From NCBI RefSeq assembly GCF_001442755.1, contig NZ_CP006369.1:186001-250000 (forward strand): DNA of 64,000 nt, in the 5' to 3' direction. A program made the position numbers and the translations under genes. Source of the stretch: Aureimonas sp. AU20. Lineage in GTDB: Bacteria > Pseudomonadota > Alphaproteobacteria > Rhizobiales > Rhizobiaceae. Positions 18,035 through 26,501 of the stretch are shown here, piece after piece (positions within the stretch are counted from its first letter, which is position 1; each line of letters opens with the position of its first letter). The notes beneath the pieces are model-generated. The model had not been told where the DNA came from, did no database searches, and saw only the letters and a program-made list of their open reading frames with translations.

Positions 18035-19120
18035 TCAGAGCTGGACCTCGGCACCGTTCTGGGAGGACGACTGGAAGAGCGCCTCGAGGATACGGTTGAT
18101 GTTGTGGGCTTGGCTCGCCGGGACGTTCGAGAGCGCGCCCGTCCGCAGGGAATTCGCGAAGGCCGCAGCCTCGCGGTCGAAATAGACGGGGTTCCCGATC
18201 TCGGCGATCTCGGGCGAGTAGACCGTCTTTCGGACGGCCCAAATCTCCGGGAAGCTCGTCTCGTTCCACTCGGTCCAGCCCTCGGGGAGCCCGGCCTTGC
18301 CCGTGCTGTAGAGCTTGTAGGACGCCGGGAGCGGACGAGAGTGCATGACGCCCTCCGTGCCGTAGGCGGTGATGTCCCAGCTCTCGGTCCAGGGCAGCGG
18401 GTCCCAGGACATGAAGTCGACCGTGATGATCTTGTCGGGGTAGTTCAGGATCGCCCCGACCGCGTCCTCGCGGGCGTTCGGCGTCATCACCCCTTCGAAC
18501 TTGGTGATGCGGGCATTCACCGACGTCGGTATCCCGAAATGCAGGAGCAGGCGATCCATGGTGTGGCAGCCGATCACGTAGAAGGCGCCGCCGATGTCGC
18601 CGGGCTGGCGCATATGGTCGGTGTCCGCCTCATGATGCGAGCAGCCCGCGTGGGCCCGGACTTGGAGCACCTTGCCGAGCTGGCCCGCCTTCAGGACCTC
18701 CTGCATCCGGTCGACGGAGGGTGCGTAGCGCCAGCAGTAACCGACTTGGAAAAGCTGACCCGTCTTCTCGACGGCTTCGACCAGACGCACGGTGTCGACC
18801 GATCCACGGCCGGCGGGCTTCTCGCAGAGGACGGCCTTGCCGGCCTCCATCGCCTCGATGGCCCAGTCAGCCATGAGGTAGCTCTTTGGATGGATCAGGA
18901 CCGCGTGGACGTCCGGGTCGGAGAGGATCTCCCCCTTGGTGCGCTTGGCGATCCCCATGGCGTCGACGAATGGGTCGAGGAGCGGGCTGTTGTCGAAGGC
19001 GCCGAGCAGCTTCGCGTTCGACATGCGCTGGAACGCCTTCACGCGTCCCGAGGTATGAGGGTGCGTGATGCCGAGGCAGGCGATCCCGAGCGGGACGTCG
19101 TTTCCGATGGCGTAGGTCAT
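18035..19120 (-). CDS. Gfo/Idh/MocA-family NAD(P)-dependent oxidoreductase (first)
   Basis: The 361-residue protein has a Rossmann N-terminal domain and the family motif AVLCEKPAGRG with its EKP lysine, followed by the alpha/beta C-terminal domain (GDIGGAFYVIGCHTMDRLL). The chosen ATG has GGAGGAA 8 nt upstream; an open frame upstream has no support. The family oxidises sugars, inositols and glycosides or reduces imines. It shares the operon with a second, more IolG-like member, so the two probably act on successive intermediates. Substrate unknown. Confidence 0.88.
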   Translation of the reverse strand: MTYAIGNDVPLGIACLGITHPHTSGRVKAFQRMSNAKLLGAFDNSPLLDPFVDAMGIAKRTKGEILSDPDVHAVLIHPKSYLMADWAIEAMEAGKAVLCEKPAGRGSVDTVRLVEAVEKTGQLFQVGYCWRYAPSVDRMQEVLKAGQLGKVLQVRAHAGCSHHEADTDHMRQPGDIGGAFYVIGCHTMDRLLLHFGIPTSVNARITKFEGVMTPNAREDAVGAILNYPDKIITVDFMSWDPLPWTESWDITAYGTEGVMHSRPLPASYKLYSTGKAGLPEGWTEWNETSFPEIWAVRKTVYSPEIAEIGNPVYFDREAAAFANSLRTGALSNVPASQAHNINRILEALFQSSSQNGAEVQL

Positions 19121-19149
19121 GACGGTCTTCCTCCCATTCTGCTTGTCGT

Positions 19150-20145
19150 TCAGACGGCGACGGCGCGACCCGTGCGGACGGACTCCACTGCGCACTCCGC
19201 CAACCGCAGGGCCAGGACCCCGTCGCGCACGGTGGTCGGCATCGGCTTGTCGCCGGCGACCGCGTCGATGAACGCATTCATCTCGGCCCGGTAGGCCTGC
19301 GCGTAGCGCTCGAGGAAGAAGTTCAGGAGCGGCTCCTGCGCGTCGGTCATCTCGGCCGTGGTGAGGCGCATCGTCGTCGGACGAAGGTTGTCGTGCGTCA
19401 GCAGGCCGGTGGAGCCCAGCACCTCGACGCGCTGGTCGTAGCCATAGACCGCCTCGCGGCAGTTGTTGATGACCGCCTGCTTGCCGCTCGCGGTCTGCAA
19501 GGTCATCATGACGGTGTCGTAGTCGTCATATTGTTCGAGAAGGTCGGGATCGACCAGTCGCGAACCGACGGCCGTGACCAGCACCGGTTCCTCGCCGAGC
19601 AGCCAGCGGGCCATGTCGAGGTCGTGGATCGTCATGTCGCGGAAGATGCCGCCGGAGCTCTTCACGTAGGCCGCAGGCGGCATTCCCGGGTCGCGGCTGG
19701 AGATGACGACCTGACGGACCTCCCCGATGCGCCCGGCGTCGATCGACCGGCGGATCTCGGCGAAGGTCGTGTCGAAGCGACGGTTGAAGGCAAGCATCAC
19801 CTTGCCGCCCAGACGCTCGACATTGGCGGCGGCTTTCTCGCTTTCGGCGATGTCGAGATCGATCGGCTTCTCGCAGAGAACCGCCTTTCCGAGCTCCACG
19901 GCCTTCGTCAGATATTCGACATGGGTATCGGTGGGCGTGCCGATGACCACGGCATCGACATCCGGGCGCGTGATCGCCGCCAGGACGTCGGTCATCGCCT
20001 CGGCGCCATGCGCCTGAGCCACGGGCTGAACCGTCGTCGGATAGGGATCGGCGACCGCGACCAGCGTCGCCTTGGGGTTCGCTGCCACGCTCGCCGCGTG
20101 GATCTTGCCGATGCGCCCTGCGCCGAGAACTGCAATTCTAACCAT
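19150..20145 (-). CDS. Inositol 2-dehydrogenase-like Gfo/Idh/MocA oxidoreductase (second)
   Basis: The 331-residue protein has the N-terminal nucleotide fold VRIAVLGAGRIGKIHA, the catalytic-lysine motif AVLCEKPIDLD, and the FRDMTIHDLDMARWLLGEEP block that is highly characteristic of IolG-type myo-inositol dehydrogenases. The ATG at 20145 is preceded by GAGGAA at 9 nt. It would oxidise a ring hydroxyl of a cyclitol, or C3 of a sugar or glycoside, using NAD+. The presence of an isomerase-fold gene just upstream resembles inositol operons, but no iolB, iolC or iolD partner is present, so I do not use the symbol. Confidence 0.87.
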   Translation of the reverse strand: MVRIAVLGAGRIGKIHAASVAANPKATLVAVADPYPTTVQPVAQAHGAEAMTDVLAAITRPDVDAVVIGTPTDTHVEYLTKAVELGKAVLCEKPIDLDIAESEKAAANVERLGGKVMLAFNRRFDTTFAEIRRSIDAGRIGEVRQVVISSRDPGMPPAAYVKSSGGIFRDMTIHDLDMARWLLGEEPVLVTAVGSRLVDPDLLEQYDDYDTVMMTLQTASGKQAVINNCREAVYGYDQRVEVLGSTGLLTHDNLRPTTMRLTTAEMTDAQEPLLNFFLERYAQAYRAEMNAFIDAVAGDKPMPTTVRDGVLALRLAECAVESVRTGRAVAV

Positions 20146-20200
20146 TGTTCGAAATTCCTCGATGTTCGGCAACGGAGCCGGCGGGCTCCAAACGAGTGGG

Positions 20201-21079
20201 TCAGACGACCGGCAGGTTCACGGACTGGAACTGCCGCATCGTCGTGTCGAAGGCGCGCTGCGCGGCCATCTCCAGCGGAAGATAGCGGTGATAGGCCGAG
20301 ATCACCTCGACGCCCCAGTAGCCGCGATAGCCGACGTCGAGGATCGCCTGGATCTGCGACGCGATGTCGATCGAGCCCTCGCCGCAAAGGCGGCGGTAGT
20401 GGGTGGAGTCGTTGAACAGGTCCCCGAGGACCTCCGGTCCGGCATCGTCGAGTTCCACGGCTTTCAAGAGTTCGGGCGGCATCTTGCGGATGTCGTCCGC
20501 CGTCATCCCGCCGCGCTGGATGTGCCAGGTGTCGACCAAAAGGCCGCCATTCGCGGCCCCGAGCCCGTCGAAGAGCGCGACACCACGCTCGATCGAGTTG
20601 ATGCTGGCGAAGGGCAGAAACTCGATGACGATGTCGATGTTGAGGGGCGCCGCCCGCTCGCAGATCTTGGCGAGCGCGGTGCGCATGGCGGGCACGTCCG
20701 GCTCGCCCTCCTCGAACACGCCGCCGCCGATCTTGATCTTCTCGACGCCCAGTTCGGCGCTGATCTCCAGCTTCCGCTCGAACATGGCGTCGGACGCCAC
20801 GCGCCTCGCGTCGGCAAGGTGCCAGTCCACCAGGAATTCGAGTTCGACATGGCGGATGCCGTTGTCGGAGAAGATGCGCTTGACGGTCGGAAGGCCGTAC
20901 TGCTCGATCGCGGCGTTCATGTCGTCGAGGACGAAGCCCATGCCGCGCCAGCCGATCCGCCCGCAGACCTCTGCCCGCTCCTGAAGTGAGAAGGGGCTGA
21001 CCTCGGTCGGGGAGCCCGGCCACACCGGCCCGGCGACCGTCCAGTAGCTTGCGCAGAGTTCGATGTCGTCGATCTTCAT
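20201..21079 (-). CDS. Sugar phosphate isomerase/epimerase-fold protein (IolE/IolI-like TIM barrel)
   Basis: The 292-residue protein is an AP-endonuclease-2 / xylose-isomerase-like TIM barrel, with expected metal-binding acids and histidines in VIEFLPF, LLVDTWHIQRGG, ELDDAG and WGVEVIS. Members include inosose dehydratase (IolE), inosose isomerase (IolI), hydroxypyruvate isomerase and C-glycoside deglycosidase subunits. Given the adjoining IolG-like dehydrogenase, dehydration or isomerisation of a keto-cyclitol, or beta-elimination from a 3-keto-glycoside, is plausible. The start MKIDDIELCASYW is well placed. Exact function is unknown. Confidence 0.82.
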   Translation of the reverse strand: MKIDDIELCASYWTVAGPVWPGSPTEVSPFSLQERAEVCGRIGWRGMGFVLDDMNAAIEQYGLPTVKRIFSDNGIRHVELEFLVDWHLADARRVASDAMFERKLEISAELGVEKIKIGGGVFEEGEPDVPAMRTALAKICERAAPLNIDIVIEFLPFASINSIERGVALFDGLGAANGGLLVDTWHIQRGGMTADDIRKMPPELLKAVELDDAGPEVLGDLFNDSTHYRRLCGEGSIDIASQIQAILDVGYRGYWGVEVISAYHRYLPLEMAAQRAFDTTMRQFQSVNLPVV

Positions 21080-21109
21080 GTCGGTGGCCCTTGTCGTGTC
21101 GCTTGTCCC

Positions 21110-21139
21110 GCGTCCCGGACTTGGTGATGCCCGGGACGC
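21110..21139. other. Intercistronic stem-loop between permease and isomerase genes
   Basis: A perfect 9-bp inverted repeat (GCGTCCCGG and CCGGGACGC) with a 12-nt loop occupies the 68-bp gap. There is no T-run. It may slow decay of the upstream transporter message or mark a processing point between the import and enzyme halves of the operon. Confidence 0.5.
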
Positions 21140-21147
21140 TGGCGGTA

Positions 21148-22356
21148 TCAGAAGCTCTGGTGACCCGTCGCCCGTTCGATGAGCTTGTCGATCGAGACGG
21201 CGAGCACGAGCAGGAGCCCGGTCACGATCAGGCGGACCTCGTTCTCAACGCCCATCAGGTTGAGCCCGTTGCTGACGGTGCCGATCACGAGGGCACCGAG
21301 CAGCGCCGCGTGGATCGAGCCTCGGCCGCCGAAGAGGCTGACGCCGCCGATGACAGCCGCCGCGATGGACTCTAGGAGAAGCGTGCCGCCCCCGACGCCG
21401 CCGCCGGAGAAGACGCCGACGCCGAGCGTGCGCGAGGCCGCGATGACGCCCGCCAGGGCCGCGATCCCGCCTGCGATGGCGAAGGCCGCCATCTTGATGC
21501 GGGAGACCTTGATGCCCGCCCGCCGGGCGGCCTCTTCGTTGTTGCCGACGGCGTAGAGATACAGCCCGAACTGGGTGCTGTTGAGGATGTAGCCGCCGAC
21601 GCCGAGGAGAACCGCGAAGATGAGCACGATCAGCGGAATGCCCTGGTGGGCGGTCAGGATCGCCACGACCACGGCCCCGAACGCAGCGGCGGCGGCGATC
21701 GGAACGACGACGGACGGGAGGAAGGAGACCTCGAGGCCGTTCCTCTTCCGGCGTGCGACATCCGACAGAACCAGGGCCGCGTAGACAAGAATGCCGATCG
21801 CCAGGGCCAACCAGGCCCAGACGCCGCTGATGTTCGTGAGGGCGATCTTCTCGATGCCGGTCTGCTGCAAGCCGTACCGCGCGGTCTGCGGAAGCAGGAT
21901 CAGTTGCAGGCCGTTGAGGGCGAGGCCGAGACCGAGCGTCACGACGAAGGAAGGAACGCCGACGAAGGTCACCCAGCGCGCCGAGCAACTGCCGATGGCG
22001 GCGCCGACCAGGATGGCGATGGGAATGGCGATCCAGGGAGAGACGCCGAACTCGACCACGAACTTGGCCATGAGCACGGAGGTCACACCGTTGATCGCGG
22101 CGATCGAGAGGTCGATCTCCTTCACCAGAAGCACGAACATCAGGCCCAGTGCCATGATGCCGACGACCGTGCTCTGGAGCAGCAGGTTCGAAAGGTTGCG
22201 CGACGTCAGGAACACGTCGCTCTGGGATGCGAAGAAGATGCCGAGCGCGATCAGGCCGATGACGATCGGCAGGGCGCGCAGGTCGTTGGCAAGCAGTTCG
22301 CCGAAGCTCCGACGCGGACGCTTCACGGGCGCATCAACGGTCATGGTGGTGGCCAT
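21148..22356 (-). CDS. Sugar ABC transporter permease, XylH/RbsC type
   Basis: The 402-residue membrane protein of the CUT2 family has about ten or eleven hydrophobic segments and the conserved MALGLMFVLLVKEIDLSIAA stretch. The C-terminal GGGTLLLESIAAAVIGGVSLFGGRGS loop is the permease-ATPase contact region. Its length exceeds RbsC and matches XylH. The ATG follows GAGG by 8 nt. It forms the channel for the substrate delivered by the XylF-like binding protein. Confidence 0.92.
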   Translation of the reverse strand: MATTMTVDAPVKRPRRSFGELLANDLRALPIVIGLIALGIFFASQSDVFLTSRNLSNLLLQSTVVGIMALGLMFVLLVKEIDLSIAAINGVTSVLMAKFVVEFGVSPWIAIPIAILVGAAIGSCSARWVTFVGVPSFVVTLGLGLALNGLQLILLPQTARYGLQQTGIEKIALTNISGVWAWLALAIGILVYAALVLSDVARRKRNGLEVSFLPSVVVPIAAAAAFGAVVVAILTAHQGIPLIVLIFAVLLGVGGYILNSTQFGLYLYAVGNNEEAARRAGIKVSRIKMAAFAIAGGIAALAGVIAASRTLGVGVFSGGGVGGGTLLLESIAAAVIGGVSLFGGRGSIHAALLGALVIGTVSNGLNLMGVENEVRLIVTGLLLVLAVSIDKLIERATGHQSF

Positions 22357-22386
22357 CGGGTTTACCTCGAGATGGGGGAAGCGCGG

Positions 22387-23193
22387 TCAACCCGCGAGAT
22401 TGACGCCTTCGTTGCCGCCGACCATCGCGTTGACGACCTGCTCACCCGTGACGTCCTTGGATTTGAAGCTGGCGCAATTTGCGCCGAGGCGCATGACCTC
22501 GATGCGGTCGGTCGCGTTCACCACGAAATGGTGGATGTCGTGGCTGACGATCACGATGCCGAGCCCCTGGTCGGCCAGGGTGCGGATGAGCGTTGCCACG
22601 CCTTCCGCCGCCGAGTGGCTGAGGGCTGCCGTCGGCTCGTCGAGGATGACGACCTTGGGCGTTTCGAGGATCGACCGGGCGATGGCGATGTTCTGGCGCT
22701 GGCCGCCCGACATCGCGCCGACCGGCCGCGTCAGGGACAGGTTGCCGAGGCGCATCCGGGTGAGGAGTTCACGGGCCCTGACTTCGCACTCTGCGCGGCG
22801 AATCCGTCCGCCGCCCCACCAGGACCCGGTCACCTCGCGGCCGAGATAAAGGTTCTGGACGGCGTCGAGATTGCTGCACAGAGACAGGTCCTGGTAGACC
22901 GTCTGGATGCCGAGCGCGGTCGCGTCGGTCGGCTTCTTCACCGTGACGGGCTTGCCCTCGAACAGGTACTCGCCCGAGTCCGCCGCGTGGACGCCCGCCA
23001 TCACCTTGACCAGGGTGGACTTGCCGGCGCCGTTGTCCCCCACGAGGGCGACGATCTCTCCGGGATAGACCTCCACGGACGCGCCGCGCAGCGCGTGCAG
23101 CGAGCCGAAATGCTTCTGGATGTTGCGCAGCGAGACCAACGGGGTCCCGCGACTTTGGGCTGCGGCTGGCCGTTCGGCGATAAGTGCAGACAT
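22387..23193 (-). CDS. Sugar ABC transporter ATPase, single domain (CUT2)
   Basis: The 268-residue protein has Walker A GDNGAGKST, signature MSGGQRQNIAIAR and Walker B VVILDEPTAALS. Classical RbsA/XylG proteins carry two such domains, but single-domain CUT2 ATPases (FrcA type) occur in rhizobia, and this is one of them. A GGGAGGA ribosome site precedes the ATG. It lies between the binding-protein and permease genes. Confidence 0.92.
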   Translation of the reverse strand: MSALIAERPAAAQSRGTPLVSLRNIQKHFGSLHALRGASVEVYPGEIVALVGDNGAGKSTLVKVMAGVHAADSGEYLFEGKPVTVKKPTDATALGIQTVYQDLSLCSNLDAVQNLYLGREVTGSWWGGGRIRRAECEVRARELLTRMRLGNLSLTRPVGAMSGGQRQNIAIARSILETPKVVILDEPTAALSHSAAEGVATLIRTLADQGLGIVIVSHDIHHFVVNATDRIEVMRLGANCASFKSKDVTGEQVVNAMVGGNEGVNLAG

Positions 23194-23217
23194 GGTCGAT
23201 CCTCCCGAGATCAGAGA

Positions 23218-23242
23218 GGGCGGACGGCGGGGCCGTCCGCCC
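23218..23242. other. Intercistronic stem-loop after the XylF-like gene
   Basis: A perfect 10-bp inverted repeat (GGGCGGACGG and CCGTCCGCCC) with loop CGGGG lies 6 bp past the binding-protein stop. It lacks a T-run, so it is more likely an mRNA stabiliser or partial attenuator than a full terminator; the same design occurs after the binding-protein gene at 11386. Confidence 0.6.
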
Positions 23243-23248
23243 CGTTGG

Positions 23249-24316
23249 TTACATGTTCGCCTTGCAGACCTCGGTGGTCTCGATGCCCTGGCAGATTTCC
23301 TTCCAAGTCCAGACGCCCTTCGTGACGACTTCGCCGAGGTTGTCCTTCGTGATGTTCTCGACGGGCAGGAGGATGGCCGGCACGTCCATGAACTGGTTGT
23401 TGACCTTGCCGTTGACGAGGTCCTGCGGAACGCCCTTGCCGTCGAGGATGGAGGTGACGACCTTGGCCGCTTCGGTCGCCTCGACCTTGAGGTCCTTGAG
23501 AACCGAATTGTCCTGCCACCCTTGCGCGACGTAGCGCAGAGCCTCGACGGTCGCGTCCTGGCCGCCCGTGACGAGCTTGTCGCCGGGCTTGTAGCCTTGG
23601 CTGAGCAGGGCCGCGACCGAGCCGCCCGTCGTGCCGTCGTTCATGCCGAGAAAGACGTCGACGTCGCCGCCGTTCTTGGTCAGGCAGTCCTCGGCGAAGG
23701 ACTGGGCCAGCGTCGGGTCCCAGTTCTGCGTGTACTGCTCGCAGACGACCTTGACCTTGCCGCTATCGATCAGCGGCTTCAGGAACTCGTCCTGGCCCTT
23801 CTCGTACTGCCCGGTGCCATACTCACCCTGGTTGCCCTTGACGCGGGCGACCTTGACGGGGGTCTTGTCCATCTTCCCGATCAGCTCGGCGGCGCGCTTG
23901 CCCTGAGCCTGGCCGACCGCGAGGGTGTCGAACACGACATGGGCCTCGGCCTTCCCGCCGACGGCGTCGTGGTCGTAGAGAACGACCGGCACGCCGGCGG
24001 CCTGGGCCGCGGCCATGCCGCCGGCAACGAGGTTGGCGTCGGCCGAGGTCAGAAGGATGAGCTTCGCGCCCTGCGTGATGGCATCCTCGATCTGCTTCTG
24101 TTGCTGCTGCGGGTCGCCCTGCGCGTTCTGCACGGTGACCTCAGCGTTCGGACGCATCTCCTTCATCGCCTCCACGAAGAAGGGCGCGTCACGGCTCTCG
24201 AAGCGGATGGTCGTGGTGTTCGGCAGAAGGAAGAAGACCTTCTCCGCCGTCTGCGCGTGAGCGGCGCCCGCAAGGGACGCGGCGGAAACCAGGAATGCGG
24301 CGAGTAGGCCCTTCAT
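23249..24316 (-). CDS. Sugar ABC transporter periplasmic binding protein, XylF-like
   Basis: The 355-residue family-4 periplasmic binding protein has a signal peptide (first 21 residues, ending AGAAHA) and a ribose/xylose-binding fold (VFFLLPNTTTIRFESRDAPF; KLILLTSADANLVAGGM; VFLGMNDGTTGG; LVTGGQDATVEAL). Two extra cysteine-containing segments near the C-terminus (ICQGIETTEVCKAN) are typical of this subgroup. It begins the twelve-gene operon with a GGGAGGA ribosome site and defines what the operon takes up: a sugar, cyclitol or glycoside. Confidence 0.92.
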   Translation of the reverse strand: MKGLLAAFLVSAASLAGAAHAQTAEKVFFLLPNTTTIRFESRDAPFFVEAMKEMRPNAEVTVQNAQGDPQQQQKQIEDAITQGAKLILLTSADANLVAGGMAAAQAAGVPVVLYDHDAVGGKAEAHVVFDTLAVGQAQGKRAAELIGKMDKTPVKVARVKGNQGEYGTGQYEKGQDEFLKPLIDSGKVKVVCEQYTQNWDPTLAQSFAEDCLTKNGGDVDVFLGMNDGTTGGSVAALLSQGYKPGDKLVTGGQDATVEALRYVAQGWQDNSVLKDLKVEATEAAKVVTSILDGKGVPQDLVNGKVNNQFMDVPAILLPVENITKDNLGEVVTKGVWTWKEICQGIETTEVCKANM

Positions 24317-24458
24317 GATATCATCCTCCCAGTCGAATGTCGGTGATCAGCAGTTCGTGGGCCACGAGACGTGGCGACAAGGATTGCCTAACATTCACTC
24401 CAGCTGAGACAAAGAAGCCAGATTGGGAAACATTATTGCGTACGAAGCAAAAAGCCTG

Positions 24459-25373
24459 TCAGCGCGTCCAGCGGTTCTCGAAGTCGTTCAAGCGAAACCG
24501 GTCGATGAGAAAGTCGATGAACAACCGCGTCCTCACCGGGACGAAGGACTTGCTGGGATAGGCGACGTTCATGATGAGGCGCGGCAGGTCCCAGTCGTCG
24601 AGGACCCGGACGAGACGCCCGGCATCGAGATCATCCTGCACGATGTAGGTGGGTTGCGCGAGGATCCCCAGCCCGTCGCGGGCGGCCTGGCAGATCAACT
24701 GCCCGTCGTTCGCGAGGATCGCCCCCTCGACCTTGACGGTGGCCTCCTCCTCGCCCCGGCGGAAGCGGAACTCGTTCCAATTGTCGGCCAATGTGTAGAG
24801 AACGAGGTCGTGACCGAGGAGTTCTCGCGGGTGCTCAGGCACACCCCTTTGGGCCAGATAATCCGGCGACGCCGCAAGAAGCCGACGCGTCTCTCCCAGT
24901 CGCCGAATGGTGATCGAACTGTCGGCCTCGACGCGGCGGGTGCGGATCGCGAGGTCGAGCCCGTTTTCGATGATGTCGTAGTAGCGGTTCGAGGAAACGA
25001 TCTCGATCGAGAGAGCGGGGTAGAGCCGCCGGAACTGCGCCACGACGGGCATGAGGTGCAAGAGCGAGAAGGACAGCGACGCCCCGACGCGGAGCCGTCC
25101 CGTCGGGGCGTGCGAGCGAGCCGTGACGTTGGCTTCCGCTGCCGCCCAGGTCGAGAGCAGCTCTCTGGCGTCGGAAAGAAGCGCCTCGCCCTCGCTCGTC
25201 AGGCTGAGCTGGCGTGTCGATCGCTGGATGAGACGCGCGCCGAGACGGGCCTCGAGATTCATGAGGTGGCGGCTGATGCCGGAGACGGAAAGGCCCAGCG
25301 CGCTCGCCGCCCGGGTCATGCTTCGCTCGTCGGCGATGGCGACGAACACCTGAAACTCGGTCCAGCGATCCAT
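24459..25373 (-). CDS. LysR-family transcriptional regulator
   Basis: The 304-residue protein has the LysR helix-turn-helix at residues 1-60 (FQVFVAIADERSMTRAASAL, SGISRHLMNLEARLGARLIQ) and an effector-binding domain. The subgroup resembles DhcR/CrgA-like LysR proteins. It lies directly upstream of the XylF-like gene in the same direction with a 142-bp gap, so it could regulate the hydroxyquinol/cyclitol operon, although not from the usual divergent position. Confidence 0.9.
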   Translation of the reverse strand: MDRWTEFQVFVAIADERSMTRAASALGLSVSGISRHLMNLEARLGARLIQRSTRQLSLTSEGEALLSDARELLSTWAAAEANVTARSHAPTGRLRVGASLSFSLLHLMPVVAQFRRLYPALSIEIVSSNRYYDIIENGLDLAIRTRRVEADSSITIRRLGETRRLLAASPDYLAQRGVPEHPRELLGHDLVLYTLADNWNEFRFRRGEEEATVKVEGAILANDGQLICQAARDGLGILAQPTYIVQDDLDAGRLVRVLDDWDLPRLIMNVAYPSKSFVPVRTRLFIDFLIDRFRLNDFENRWTR

Positions 25374-25653
25374 TTTTAGCCTTCGGAGAGGGGCCTACAT
25401 CTTCCAACAGCCATCCTTCCTTATCCTCGTCGTAGCAAGTGAGCAGCCATCCGACAGGGAACGGCTCACCTCAAGGGCGGACCCAAGGCCCGGTCGCCCC
25501 GTGTTGGTCGCTTGATCCTCTTCCACGAAGGCGATCGCGAAGGCGAGACAGAGGAGGGCGATCGCGCGCCACGACCGCTCGGGCCCATCGAGGTCCGTCC
25601 GCCTCCGGCGCAACATGGACCGACGTCTCCAAACGGAACGGATCACCCCTGGT

Positions 25654-26496
25654 TCAGGACGCCTTCACGATCCGGAAGCCCTCGATCTCCTCGACCACCG
25701 GCAGGTTCGGCCAACGCTGCATGTCGTGCAGGATCACGAGGCGGCCGAGATCGCCTGCGATCTCGCGGTTGATGCGGTCGAAGGTCTTGAGCTGATCCCA
25801 GACGCTGCCCGTGGCGTTGGCGAGCGGGACATAGACGCCGTCGTGATTGTGGCCGCAGATGTTGCGCTTGGAATAGACGCAGTCGCCCGAGATGACGAGG
25901 CGACCGCGCGCGGTCTCGACGATCACGAACTGCTGGCCGACGGTGTGGCCGGCCCCCAGCCTCAGGTGCAGGCCGGGCAGGAGGTCGTCGACGTCGCCTT
26001 CCACGAGGTTCAGACGGTGCTCGAGCGAGGCGTCGAAGGCGTTGCGCAGATCGTCCGGATTGATGATCTCCGTGAGGTAGCCGAACTGGCGCGGCAGGGC
26101 GAGCGCCTCGATCCAGGACAGGAGTTCGGTCTTCTGGATGTGGAGACGCGCGTGGGGAAACTCGTGGATCGAGCCCATGTGATCGAAATGGGCGTGGCTG
26201 AGCACGATGTCGGTGACGTCCTGCGGCGCGACGCCGAGCGCCGCCAGCATGCGCAGCGGCGACACCCAGAAGGGCACGCCGAACTTCACGCTCATGGCCT
26301 CGCCGCTGCCTTCCTTCATGAAGCCGGTATCGACCAGCACCACGCGATCCCCGCTTCGGGCAAGGACGAAGGAGAAGGGCACGTCCACGGTGCCCTCGTC
26401 ATAGGCTCCGTGCACGAGGCCGGCCACGAGCTGGTCCTTGGACCGGGCGAACTCGATGACGTGAACGTCCCAATTCGGCGCGTCGGTGTCGGGCAT
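25654..26496 (-). CDS. Metallo-beta-lactamase-fold lactonase (AHL-lactonase-like)
   Basis: The 280-residue protein has the di-zinc motif SHAHFDHMG with H101, H103, D105 and H106, further ligand regions GAGHTVGQQ and ISGDCVYSKR, and no signal peptide. This subgroup is annotated as N-acyl-homoserine-lactonase-family, but many members cleave other lactones. It is the last gene of an Rbs-type sugar importer operon (5 bp after the permease stop), so a sugar lactone formed inside the cell is a likelier substrate than a quorum signal. The start at 26496 gives a normal-length protein. Confidence 0.85.
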   Translation of the reverse strand: MPDTDAPNWDVHVIEFARSKDQLVAGLVHGAYDEGTVDVPFSFVLARSGDRVVLVDTGFMKEGSGEAMSVKFGVPFWVSPLRMLAALGVAPQDVTDIVLSHAHFDHMGSIHEFPHARLHIQKTELLSWIEALALPRQFGYLTEIINPDDLRNAFDASLEHRLNLVEGDVDDLLPGLHLRLGAGHTVGQQFVIVETARGRLVISGDCVYSKRNICGHNHDGVYVPLANATGSVWDQLKTFDRINREIAGDLGRLVILHDMQRWPNLPVVEEIEGFRIVKAS

Positions 26497-26501
26497 GGAT
26501 G

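Noticed and set aside
19150..21079. A standard myo-inositol (iol) operon
   Set aside because: IolG- and IolE/IolI-like genes are present, but iolB, iolC, iolD and iolA partners are missing and the downstream genes are aromatic, so the iol symbols were not used.
21646..23325. 559-codon plus-strand frame opposite permease and ATPase genes
   Set aside because: Low-complexity charged product, antisense to two well-recognised ABC genes; a reading-frame shadow.
25395..25646. 83-codon minus-strand frame with one hydrophobic stretch, between the lactonase and LysR genes
   Set aside because: No clear ribosome site, no recognisable family, and the region must contain the lysR promoter; could be chance in GC-rich DNA.
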